A stretch of 64,000 nt of DNA, taken from assembly GCA_963796485.1 (NCBI GenBank), contig CAWCLV010000004.1, positions 558,001-622,000 of the forward strand, written 5' to 3'. This document shows positions 56,676-64,000 of this stretch, one piece after another. Positions within the stretch are counted from its first letter, which is position 1; every line of letters starts with the position of its first letter. The notes beneath the pieces were generated by a model. That model did not search any database. It was not told where the DNA came from and saw only the letters and a list, made by a program, of their open reading frames with translations. This DNA is from CAWCDJ01 sp963796485. Lineage in GTDB: Bacteria; Acidobacteriota; Terriglobia; Bryobacterales; Bryobacteraceae. The translations under genes and the position numbers were made by a program.

Positions 56676-57698
56676 ATGAACTCGGCCGAGCGCGAGCGCT
56701 ACTCGCGGCAGATCCTTTTTTCCGGGATCGGAGAAGCCGGCCAGGAGGAGTTGCTTCGGTCGCATGCGGTGATCGTGGGCTGCGGCGCGTTGGGCAGTTT
56801 TCAGGCAGCCGCCCTGGCGCGCGCCGGGGCCGGCCGCATCACGATTATCGATCGCGATTACGTGGAGCCTTCGAACCTGCACCGGCAATGGCTGTTCGAA
56901 GAATCCGACGCGGCGCAGGCGCTCCCCAAGGCCGCCGCTGCCGAGCGGCGCCTCAAATCCGTCAACTCGTCCATTTCGGTGCGCGGCGTAGTCGCCGACC
57001 TGACTTCTGAAAATGCCGCGGAACTGCTTGGCGGAGCCGCGGTAGTGCTGGACGGTACGGATAATTTCGACACCCGCTATCTGATTAACGATTTCGCGAT
57101 CAGTTCCGGCACCCCCTGGATCTATGGCGGCGCCGTCGGGAGCTATGGCCTCGCGATGCCGGTCCTGCCCGGGCGTTCGGCGTGCTTTCGCTGCATCTAT
57201 CCGGAGCCTCCGGCGGGCGTGCAGCCGACCTGCGAGACGGCCGGAGTTTTGAATGTGATCATCTCCGCCGTGGCCTCCTTTCAAGTGGCGGACGCATTGA
57301 AAATAATGGCCGGGAAGGCCGATTCGGTGCGTCCCCGGATCACCACCCTGGACCTGTGGGACGGCCGGATTCGCCAGATCGACACTCCGCCGCCCGATCG
57401 GGAATGCCCGGCGTGCGCCCGACGGGAGTTCCCCTACCTCGCTGAAACGCGTCCCGGTCCGGCGACCCTCTGCGGCCGCAACGCGGTGCAGATTCAGGGA
57501 CGGCCGGGGCCGCTAGATCTAAAGGAGTTAAGGCTTCGGCTGGAGCCTCTGGGCCCGGTACGCGCGAACGAATACGCCCTCCGCTTTACGGCCGCACCGT
57601 ACGAAATCACCATATTCCCGGACGGCCGCGCGATCGTCAAAGGCACCAGCGACACCGGGACGGCGAGAAGCCTCTACGCACGGTATGTGGGGGCGTAG
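56676..57698 (+). CDS. ThiF/MoeB-family adenylyltransferase
   Basis: A 340-residue E1-like enzyme that adenylates the C-terminal glycine of a sulfur-carrier protein (ThiS or MoaD type) in thiamine or molybdopterin synthesis. It has RYSRQILFSGIGEAGQE at the start, the ATP-binding VIVGCGALGSFQA (about 33-45), DRDYVEPSNLHRQWLF, VLDGTDNFDTRYLIND, and a zinc site of CFRCIYP (about 170) and CPACARR (about 244). The C-terminal tail (LCGRNAVQIQ, then NEYALRFTAAPYEITIFPDG) is typical of the longer bacterial ThiF/MoeB group. There is no adjacent carrier gene, so the pathway is undecided. It diverges from the Omp85 gene with 43 bases between starts. Confidence 0.92.
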   Translation: MNSAERERYSRQILFSGIGEAGQEELLRSHAVIVGCGALGSFQAAALARAGAGRITIIDRDYVEPSNLHRQWLFEESDAAQALPKAAAAERRLKSVNSSISVRGVVADLTSENAAELLGGAAVVLDGTDNFDTRYLINDFAISSGTPWIYGGAVGSYGLAMPVLPGRSACFRCIYPEPPAGVQPTCETAGVLNVIISAVASFQVADALKIMAGKADSVRPRITTLDLWDGRIRQIDTPPPDRECPACARREFPYLAETRPGPATLCGRNAVQIQGRPGPLDLKELRLRLEPLGPVRANEYALRFTAAPYEITIFPDGRAIVKGTSDTGTARSLYARYVGA

Positions 57699-57723
57699 TT
57701 ACGAAACCCCCGCAAGGGCCTTT

Positions 57724-57812
57724 GTGGGGCGAACGTCCTCGTCCGCGGCCGGACCTCTGGTCGGCTGGCCCGACCTGGAGGTCGGGCCGCGGGCGGTGGA
57801 CGCCCGCCCCAC
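57724..57812. repeat. Large structured palindrome (family C)
   Basis: Outer arms GTGGGGCG (57724-57731) and CGCCCCAC (57805-57812) enclose nested inverted segments: GTCCGCGGCC against GGCCGCGGGC, and GACCTC against GAGGTC. Only one copy is in this window. It occupies the 215-base gap with a family A arm directly after it; no gene is seen there. Confidence 0.6.
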
Positions 57813-57819
57813 ATCCAGC

Positions 57820-57843
57820 AGAGCCGCGACCGTAAGGAAGCGG
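57820..57843 (+). repeat. Dispersed repeat (family A), single arm
   Basis: Contains GAGCCGCGACCGTAAGGA, identical to the minus strand of 3045-3062 and, with one or two changes, to 11777-11793 and 2880-2897. It is next to the family C palindrome. A TATAAT at 57852-57857 lies just downstream, but with no recognisable -35. Confidence 0.65.
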
Positions 57844-57913
57844 TTTCCCTATATAATCAGTGATAGTGTCCCGCCCGGTACGGCCGCGGCGCGGGAAGGA
57901 GTAACGGTTTTCC

Positions 57914-59122
57914 ATGCAATCTCGACGTAATTTCATAGGCAGGGTGGCTACCGGGCTGGCCGGAACTTTGGCCGCTTCCAACGTGCTCGGCGCGAACGAC
58001 CGCGTTCGCATCGGGATCATCGGCCCCGGCGCGCGCGGGTCGGAAATCCTGCGCGAGGCGGTGAGCCTGCCCAACGTCGAATGCGTGGGCGCGGCTGACG
58101 TTTACACCCGCCGCCTGGAAGAAGTAAAGACCATCGCGCCGGCCGTGAAGACCTACCTGGATTACCGGCACCTGCTCGACGATCAAAGTATCGACGCGGT
58201 CCTGATCGCCACCCCGCAGCACCTGCATTGCGAGCATTTCACGGCGGCGCTCGATGCCGGGAAGCACGTCTATCAGGAAAAGACGATGGCGTTCAATGTG
58301 GCCCACGCCAAGAGGATGCGGGCGGCGGTAGAACACGCGGGCGCCCGGCGCGCCGTGCAGGTGGGGCACCAGTGGACCTCCTACGGGCACGTCTCGGATG
58401 CGTTGAGTTTTCTCAAACCGGAATTGACCGGCAGGATCACGTCCATCGAAGCCCGCATGTACCGGAATACGCCGCACGGGAAGCCGCAATGGTCCCGCCA
58501 GGTCTACCCGGACATGGCGGCCGAAAACATCGTCTGGAAGGCCTTCCTGGGAGAGGCGCCGCAGCGCCCGTTCGACGCCAACCGGTACATCAACTGGCGT
58601 TTCTTCTGGGATTACTCGGGCGGCAATGTCTATGAGAACATGTGCCACCAGGTGGCTTTCTGGTACAAAGTCCTCGGCCTGAAAATTCCGCGGCAAGCCA
58701 CCATGACCGGCGGCCTGTACCTGTGGAAAGACGGCCGCGAGGTTCCCGATACCATGAGCGTCTCGCTGGTGCAGGAAGAGGAACTGCTCTTCAACTGGAC
58801 ATCGAGCTTCGGCAACGACAAGCTGGGGGTGTCCGAAGATGTCCTGGGCGACAATGGCACCGTTTCCCACACCCCGCAAAGCATCCGCTACACTCCGCAG
58901 AAGGTGAACCGGAAGGATGCCAACGAAATGACCGGCACCACCCGCAACGAGCGCGCCGCGCACATGCAGAACTTCCTCGATTGCGTCCGCGACCCGAACC
59001 GGCAGCCCAACTGCCCGTTCGAGCTCGGCTATCGCGTGGCCATCGCCTGCCGCATGGCCGTGGAAAGCTACCGGCAGGGTCGTACGGTGCGCTGGGACGC
59101 GGGGAAAGAAGAGATCGTCTAG
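57914..59122 (+). CDS. Gfo/Idh/MocA-family oxidoreductase with Tat-type signal
   Basis: A 402-residue NAD(P)-dependent oxidoreductase. The twin-arginine signal is QSRRNFIGRVATGLAGTLAA (2-21). The Rossmann motif is RIGIIGPGARGSE (about 32-44). The catalytic block is HVYQEKTMAFN, where the family's Glu-Lys-Pro appears as Glu-Lys-Thr, so proline is replaced. NVYENMCHQVAFWYKVLGLK is the second family block and has the catalytic His. The upstream AAGGAG is twelve bases from the ATG, rather far. The same family as the gene at 25298-26506 but only distantly similar. Acidobacteria encode many; the substrate is likely a sugar or aminosugar. The next gene, acyl-CoA dehydrogenase, starts 12 bases later. 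Confidence 0.92.
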   Translation: MQSRRNFIGRVATGLAGTLAASNVLGANDRVRIGIIGPGARGSEILREAVSLPNVECVGAADVYTRRLEEVKTIAPAVKTYLDYRHLLDDQSIDAVLIATPQHLHCEHFTAALDAGKHVYQEKTMAFNVAHAKRMRAAVEHAGARRAVQVGHQWTSYGHVSDALSFLKPELTGRITSIEARMYRNTPHGKPQWSRQVYPDMAAENIVWKAFLGEAPQRPFDANRYINWRFFWDYSGGNVYENMCHQVAFWYKVLGLKIPRQATMTGGLYLWKDGREVPDTMSVSLVQEEELLFNWTSSFGNDKLGVSEDVLGDNGTVSHTPQSIRYTPQKVNRKDANEMTGTTRNERAAHMQNFLDCVRDPNRQPNCPFELGYRVAIACRMAVESYRQGRTVRWDAGKEEIV

Positions 59123-59133
59123 GGAGTCCTCCT

Positions 59134-60275
59134 ATGGACTTCGAATACACACCTGAACAACTGCAACTTCGCAGGGAGGTCCGCGAGTTCGCGGAGGCCG
59201 AAATCGGGCCGCACGTCATGGAGTGGGACGAAGCCCAGAGTTTCCCGCTGGACGTGATCCGCAAACTCGGCACTTTGGGCTACATGGGCGCGATCTTCCC
59301 CGAGGAACTCGGCGGAGCCGGTCTGGGCTACATCGAGTATTCCATTCTGATCGAGGAACTTTCGCGCGTGGACGGCTCCGTCGGAATCATCGTGGCCGCC
59401 CATACCTCTCTTTGCTCCAACCATATTTACAAGGCAGGGAACGACGAACAGCGGCGGCGCTATCTGCCGAAACTGGCTTCGGGCGAGTGGATTGGCTCCT
59501 GGTCCCTCACCGAGCCGGAAGCCGGGTCCGATGCCGCCGGAACCCGTACCACGGCCGTGCAGGATGACAGTTGCTGGGTGCTCAACGGCGCCAAGACCTT
59601 CACCACGAATGCCCATTATGCCGATGTCTGCGTGGCGATGGCCGTCACCGACCGCGCGGCGGCGCAGCACGGGATCTCGGCGTTCGTCATCGAGAAAGAC
59701 ACCCCCGGATTCCGTCCCGGCAAGAAGGAAAACAAGCTCGGGCTGCGCGCCAGCGCCACCGGTGAGGTGATCTTCGAAAATTGCCGGCTGGGGACGCAGC
59801 AGTTGCTCGGCCACCTGAACGAAGGCTTCGTAGACAGCCTGAAAGTCTTGGACGGCGGCCGGATTTCGATCGCCGCGCTCTCCATCGGGATGGCGCAGGG
59901 GGCTTACGATGCGGCGCTGCGCTATTCCAAGCTGCGCAAGCAGTTCGGGCGCCCCATTTCGGAGTTCCAAGCGATCCAGCACAAGCTGGTGGACATGGCG
60001 CTGGACCTTGACGCCGCGCGCCTGCTGAACTACCGCGCCGCGTGGATGCTCGATCACGGCATGCGCGTGACGCGCGAATCCGCAATGTCCAAGCTGTTCG
60101 CTTCCGAAGCCGCGGTGCGCATCGCCAACGAGGCCGTGCAGATTCACGGCGGCTATGGTTTCATCAAAGACTATCCCGTGGAGAAGTTCTATCGCGACGT
60201 GAAGCTCTGCACCATCGGGGAAGGCACCAGCGAAATCCAGCGGCTGGTGATCGCGCGGCAACTCCTCAAGAACTG

Positions 60276-60276
<1 letters not shown>
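59134..60276 (+). CDS. Acyl-CoA dehydrogenase
   Basis: A 380-residue FAD enzyme of the short/medium-chain acyl-CoA dehydrogenase family. It begins MDFEYTPEQLQLRREVREFA. Signatures are SWSLTEPEAGSDAAGTRT (first PROSITE-type motif, about 126-143), FAD-binding WVLNGAKTFTTNA, and the C-terminal QIHGGYGFIKDYPVEKFYRD with the catalytic Glu in IGEGTSEIQR (about 365). It introduces the alpha-beta double bond in acyl-CoA, passing electrons to electron-transfer flavoprotein; branched-chain or butyryl-type substrates are possible. GGAG lies 10 bases before the ATG. The stop overlaps meaB as TGATG, which suggests a link with branched-chain amino acid or propionate breakdown. Confidence 0.96.
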
Positions 60277-60985
<709 letters not shown>

Positions 60986-60989
<4 letters not shown>

Positions 60990-61852
60990 CATTGAAAGCG
61001 CAAATCGGAATCATCGGCGGTAGCGGGCTTTATTCCATGCCCGGTTTTGAAGTTGAGGAGGAGGCGCATATCGACACGCCGTTCGGCCCGCCCTCGGACA
61101 ACCTGGTGCTCGGCTGTCTCGCCGGAAAGCCGGTGGCATTTCTGGCGCGGCATGGACGCGGGCATCGCATTTCACCCTCGGAGCTGAACTTCCGCGCCAA
61201 CATCTACGCCATGAAATCGCTCGGCGTAGAGCGGATCATTTCGCTGAGCGCGGTCGGTTCGCTGAAGGAGGAACACAAGCCGCTCGATTTCGTGCTGCCC
61301 GATCAGTTCTTCGACCGCACCCGCGGACGCGTCTCCACCTTCTTCGGCGAGGGGCTGGTGGCGCACATCAGCTTCGCCGACCCGGTCTGCCCGCAGATGT
61401 CCGATGTGCTGGAGCGGGCCTGCGCTTCGGCTGGAGTGCACGCGAACCGCGGCGGCACGTATCTCTGCATGGAAGGACCCGCGTTCTCCACCAAGGCGGA
61501 GTCCAACGTCTATCGCAGTTGGGGCATGGACGTGATCGGCATGACCAACCTGCAGGAGGCCAAGCTGGCGCGCGAGGCGGAGATCTGTTACGTGACGGTC
61601 GCGATGGTGACCGATTACGATTGCTGGCATGCAGATCACGACGCCGTGACCGTCAACGACATCATCGCCAACCTGGTGAAGAACGCGGAGAACGCCTGCC
61701 GTGTAGTCGCAGCGGCGGTGGCGGCGATGCCCGCAAAACACACCTGCCAGTGCGGGTCGGCGCTCTCGCACGCCATCCTCACCGATCGCAGCCTTGTTCC
61801 GGAGCCCATCCGCCGGAAGCTGGGGATCCTGATTGAGAAGTACTTCGTGTAG
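60986..61852 (+). CDS. mtnP: S-methyl-5'-thioadenosine phosphorylase
   Basis: A 288-residue PNP-family phosphorylase cleaving 5'-methylthioadenosine to adenine and 5-methylthioribose 1-phosphate. It has IGIIGGSGLYSMPGFE, FLARHGRGHRISPSELNFRAN (phosphate and substrate region), LSAVGSLKEEHKPLDFVLPD, GGTYLCMEGPAFSTKAES, and the key adenine-site block GMDVIGMTNLQEAKLAREAE. MTA is formed by spermidine synthase, so this fits the polyamine genes aguB-aguA elsewhere in the window. The start GTG at 60986 overlaps the meaB stop (GTGA); a TTG at 60992 with better spacing to GGAGAGG is an alternative. The next gene starts 20 bases before its stop. Confidence 0.95.
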
Positions 61853-63014
61853 CCGGATCGCCGGCGAAGTCCTGGAACAGGCGATTGCCGGGCGGCCTCC
61901 CAAGGAACTGCCCCTGGAACTCGTCGAGGAGCAGTGCGGCAGGGCGCTGTTCGGGATCCTTGTGGAAGGGCTGGCCGACCGCTTCGAGCCGGCGCTGTGC
62001 GAGACCTACGTTCATCTCTTCTCGCAGGCGGTGGCCGCGGTCTGCGACGGTGTGGACGCGGGGGAACTGCTCGCGCACTATCGCCGGGTGCGCACCGTCC
62101 GCAAGATCGAGGGCCGGCCGCAACGCGTCTTCGTGCTCTCCCGTGTGACCCTGGGCGCGGACGTCGCCGTGACCAGCGTGATGCTCGCCGCCGCCAAAGA
62201 GCGGTTCCCCGATGCCCTTATATTTTTTACCGGGCCGCGTAAAAACTACGAGCTCTTCGCCGCCGATCCGCGCGTGCGGCACGCTCCCGTGGAGTACCGG
62301 CGCGGCAGCCTGCGTGAAAGGCTGGCGGCGTGGGGTGAGTTGAAAGCGCTGCTGGATGCCCCGGACGCGGTCGTGATCGATCCCGATTCGCGCCTCACGC
62401 AATTGGGTGTCCTGCCGGTTTGTGCGGAGGACCGCCACTACCTCTTCGAGAGCCGGGCCTACGGCGGAGACGGCAGCGACAATCTGCCCGAACTGGCGGC
62501 GAGGTGGGCCGGCGAGACGTTCGGCGTTCCTGGCGCCAGGCCGTATGTCGCCCTGCCGCCGGGACCGGCGCGTTCCACGGGGATTGCGGTAAGCCTTGGT
62601 GTCGGAGAGAATCCCGCGAAGCGTATTCCGGATCCGTTCGAAGAACAATTGCTGAAGCTCCTGTCCGGAACGGGCCGCCCGCTCACGATCGATCGCGGCG
62701 CCGGGGGCGACGAGGCGGACCGCGTCGCCCGCGCGGTGGAACGGGCCGGTGTCCACGCGCAGTTCTGGGACGGAAGCTTCGCGGGGTTTGCCGGGATCAT
62801 CGCCGCGAGCAGCCTCTACGTGGGCTACGATTCGGCCGGCCAGCACGTGGCGGCAGCTTGCGGCGTCCCGCTGGTGACGGTCTTCGCCGGATTCCCCGTG
62901 CCGCGAATGTTCGATCGCTGGCGGCCGTGCGGCCCGAACTGCGAGGTGCTCCGTGTGGACCGGCCGGATGCCGGGGAGACGCTCGCACGGGTGCGGCGCG
63001 CGGTTACACTGTGA
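61833..63014 (+). CDS. GT9-like glycosyltransferase-fold protein
   Basis: A 393-residue protein with GT-B fold similarity to ADP-heptose LPS heptosyltransferases. The first 85 residues are a helical extension not usual for the family (LELVEEQCGRALFGILVEGL). Then VFVLSRVTLGADVAVTSVML replaces the standard acceptor-side motif. The donor part has GIAVSLGVGENPAKRI and IIAASSLYVGYDSAGQHVAAACGVPLVTVFAG, matching the GT9 nucleotide-sugar loop. No known product is implied. The start is TTG 61833, overlapping mtnP by 20 bases; its stop overlaps the Sir2 start (GTGA). Being within a metabolic operon, it may not be an LPS enzyme. Family assignment is moderate. Confidence 0.78.
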   Translation: MRSTSCSRIAGEVLEQAIAGRPPKELPLELVEEQCGRALFGILVEGLADRFEPALCETYVHLFSQAVAAVCDGVDAGELLAHYRRVRTVRKIEGRPQRVFVLSRVTLGADVAVTSVMLAAAKERFPDALIFFTGPRKNYELFAADPRVRHAPVEYRRGSLRERLAAWGELKALLDAPDAVVIDPDSRLTQLGVLPVCAEDRHYLFESRAYGGDGSDNLPELAARWAGETFGVPGARPYVALPPGPARSTGIAVSLGVGENPAKRIPDPFEEQLLKLLSGTGRPLTIDRGAGGDEADRVARAVERAGVHAQFWDGSFAGFAGIIAASSLYVGYDSAGQHVAAACGVPLVTVFAGFPVPRMFDRWRPCGPNCEVLRVDRPDAGETLARVRRAVTL

Positions 63015-63733
63015 GTTTGGACAACCTGGAACAGGCACGGGAATGGGTTCGGCAGGCGCAGTCGGTGGCCGTATTGACCGGCGCCGGGATTTCCGCCGAG
63101 AGTGGGATCCCGACCTTCCGCGGCGCGGGAGGTCTCTGGAGGGAGTTCAAACCGGAGGACCTTGCGACACCCGAAGCGTTCGCGCGCGATCCGAAGCTCG
63201 TCTGGGAATGGTACGACTACCGCCGCGGCCTGGTCGCCAACGCGGTTCCCAATGCAGCGCACAAAGCGCTGGTGAAACTGGAAATCCGCAAGCCCCGTTT
63301 CACGCTCATCACGCAGAATGTGGACGGCTTGCACGATATAGCCGGGAGCGGCAAAATGCTGAAGCTGCACGGCGACATCTGGCGCATGCGCTGCACCGCC
63401 TGCGGCGCGAATTTTCCGAACCGCCGCGTGCCGCTGCCCCGCATTCCCCCGCACTGCGCCTGCGGAGGACTGGCGCGACCCGGCGTGGTCTGGTTCGGCG
63501 AGCCGCTCCCCGAAGGCATGATGAAAGAGGCCGAGCACGCCGCATCCGGCGCCGAGGTCTTTCTGGTGATCGGAACCTCGGCGGTTGTGTATCCGGCCGC
63601 GAGCCTGATCCCCTACGCCAAGCAGGCCGGGGCGCGCGTGATCGAAATCAACACCGAGCCGACCGCCGCCACGGCAATCGTAGATTTTGCGCTGCACGGC
63701 CCCGCGGCGGAGTTGCTGCCGGCCCTTCTGTAG
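63011..63733 (+). CDS. Sir2-family NAD-dependent protein deacylase
   Basis: A 240-residue sirtuin. NAD-binding motifs are VLTGAGISAESGIPTFRGAGGLW (GAGxSxxSGIPxFR, about 20-42) and TLITQNVDGLHDIAG, with the catalytic His in LKLHGDIWRMRC. A zinc site has CTAC and CAC (Cys-x2-Cys and Cys-x-Cys). The Tyr-x-x-Arg pair in EWYDYRRGLV corresponds to the acyl-carboxylate pocket of CobB/SIRT5, so it may remove succinyl or malonyl groups as well as acetyl. This suits neighbours in acyl-CoA metabolism. The start GTG at 63011 overlaps the previous stop as GTGA. It closes the operon; a convergent FGE-like gene follows. Confidence 0.94.
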   Translation: MSLDNLEQAREWVRQAQSVAVLTGAGISAESGIPTFRGAGGLWREFKPEDLATPEAFARDPKLVWEWYDYRRGLVANAVPNAAHKALVKLEIRKPRFTLITQNVDGLHDIAGSGKMLKLHGDIWRMRCTACGANFPNRRVPLPRIPPHCACGGLARPGVVWFGEPLPEGMMKEAEHAASGAEVFLVIGTSAVVYPAASLIPYAKQAGARVIEINTEPTAATAIVDFALHGPAAELLPALL

Positions 63734-63741
63734 CGACCGGC

Positions 63742-64000
63742 TCACATCGCGTCTTTGACGCAGCGGAACCCTACCGTCCCGGACCGGTCCTTCGAGGGCG
63801 CGATCAGCAGATACTTCCCGTGCTCGGTCAGCTTGTAGGCCGAAGGGAAATACCATCGCGAGCCGGAAGGCCGGTAGTAGCCGCCGCCGCGCAGGATGCC
63901 GGCGCGGGTGTGCTCATCCAAAAACTCGTCCGTCCATTGCCAGACGTTCCCGGTCAGGTCCATGACGCCAAACGGGCTCGCACCTTTCGGGAACGCGTCA
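63742..64000 (-). CDS. Formylglycine-generating-enzyme (SUMF1)-like protein, C-terminal part (cut by window edge)
   Basis: The last roughly 85 residues of an FGE-sulfatase-domain protein, the fold that oxidises a Cys in sulfatases to formylglycine or serves as a C-type-lectin-like domain in signalling proteins. It has KGASPFGVMDLTGNVWQWTDEF (here given in part), then LRGGGYYRPSGSRWYFP and a terminal SGTVGFRCVKD, the standard end of the domain. The frame is open across the right edge, so the N-terminus, any kinase or signal domain, and active-site Cys residues are unseen. It converges on the Sir2 gene with eight bases between stops. Confidence 0.88.
   Translation of the reverse strand, partial: DAFPKGASPFGVMDLTGNVWQWTDEFLDEHTRAGILRGGGYYRPSGSRWYFPSAYKLTEHGKYLLIAPSKDRSGTVGFRCVKDAM

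Noticed and set aside
54680..57010. A plus-strand open frame antisense to the Omp85 gene
   Set aside because: Low-complexity translation of the complementary strand; it runs through the divergent promoter region and into the ThiF gene out of frame.
57852..57857. TATAAT as the promoter of the Gfo/Idh gene at 57914
   Set aside because: The -10 is perfect but nothing resembling a -35 is found 16-18 bases upstream, so it is not listed as a promoter.

Overview
The window is a 64 kb piece of GC-rich (mid-60s % by eye) chromosome from a Gram-negative heterotroph, most likely an acidobacterium of the Solibacter/Bryobacter group. The lineage call rests on several proteins typical of that group: a TIGR03435-type secreted protein (22843-23805), an NHL-repeat protein ending in a TIGR03437-type C-terminal domain (33408-36092), an ADOP-type FtsX/MacB-like permease (3086-5563), and two Tat-exported Gfo/Idh/MocA oxidoreductases. 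Several families of dispersed palindromic intergenic repeats also fit. Outer-membrane and LPS genes confirm a diderm envelope: a WaaA-LpxK fusion, GT9 heptosyltransferase, LolA, Omp85, SurA-like and TamB proteins. I see no insertion sequence, prophage, CRISPR array, rRNA or tRNA. The only mobile-type module is a small DUF433/DUF5615 toxin-antitoxin-like pair whose second gene is frameshifted.

Layout. 1-9.5 kb: the start of a sulfite/nitrite reductase (cut by the left edge), an FAD oxidoreductase, an aldo/keto reductase, the ADOP permease diverging from a MarR regulator with a consensus promoter, YceI, and the sulfate-activating pair cysD-cysN. 9.5-18.3 kb: a secreted M28 peptidase, three secreted proteins of unknown role, the WaaA-LpxK fusion, tpiA and deoB. 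18.3-22.2 kb: a tightly coupled four-gene corrinoid methyl-transfer operon (corrinoid protein, DUF1638 protein, UroD-fold methyltransferase, RACo-type reductive activator). 22.2-28.1 kb: the toxin-antitoxin-like pair, the TIGR03435 protein, a second UroD-fold protein without the usual zinc ligands, a Gfo/Idh oxidoreductase and AsmA. 28.1-36.1 kb: DUF1275 membrane protein, a radical-SAM protein, aguB-aguA (agmatine to putrescine), a HAD phosphatase and the NHL protein. 36.1-44.4 kb: adhE coupled to a STAS-domain gene, a large secreted Ntn-hydrolase-like protein, a small Pro/Thr/Ser-rich protein, an ICMT-like methyltransferase and a GT9 heptosyltransferase. 44.4-48.9 kb: a one-helix membrane protein, LolA, a membrane acyltransferase, and a compact deacetylase-ACP-ketosynthase operon. 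48.9-57.7 kb: an outer-membrane assembly operon (Omp85, SurA-like chaperone, TamB) in which TamB carries an apparent single-base frameshift, and a ThiF/MoeB protein. 57.7-64 kb: Gfo/Idh oxidoreductase, acyl-CoA dehydrogenase, a minimal MeaB GTPase, MTA phosphorylase, a GT9-like protein, a Sir2 deacylase and the 3' end of a formylglycine-generating-enzyme-like gene.

The most interesting points are: the corrinoid operon; the NodB/NodF/NodE-like deacetylase-ACP-ketosynthase trio; the WaaA-LpxK fusion; a CysN tail that looks like an APS-kinase domain without its P-loop; two single-base frameshifts (DUF5615, TamB); a probable leaderless marR; an intrinsic terminator abutting a Shine-Dalgarno; and at least three families of structured dispersed repeats, one with a 44-base exact match between two sites 10 kb apart. 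Genes overlap by ATGA, GTGA, TGATG or TTGA at many junctions, so translational coupling is common here, and TTG/GTG starts are frequent.
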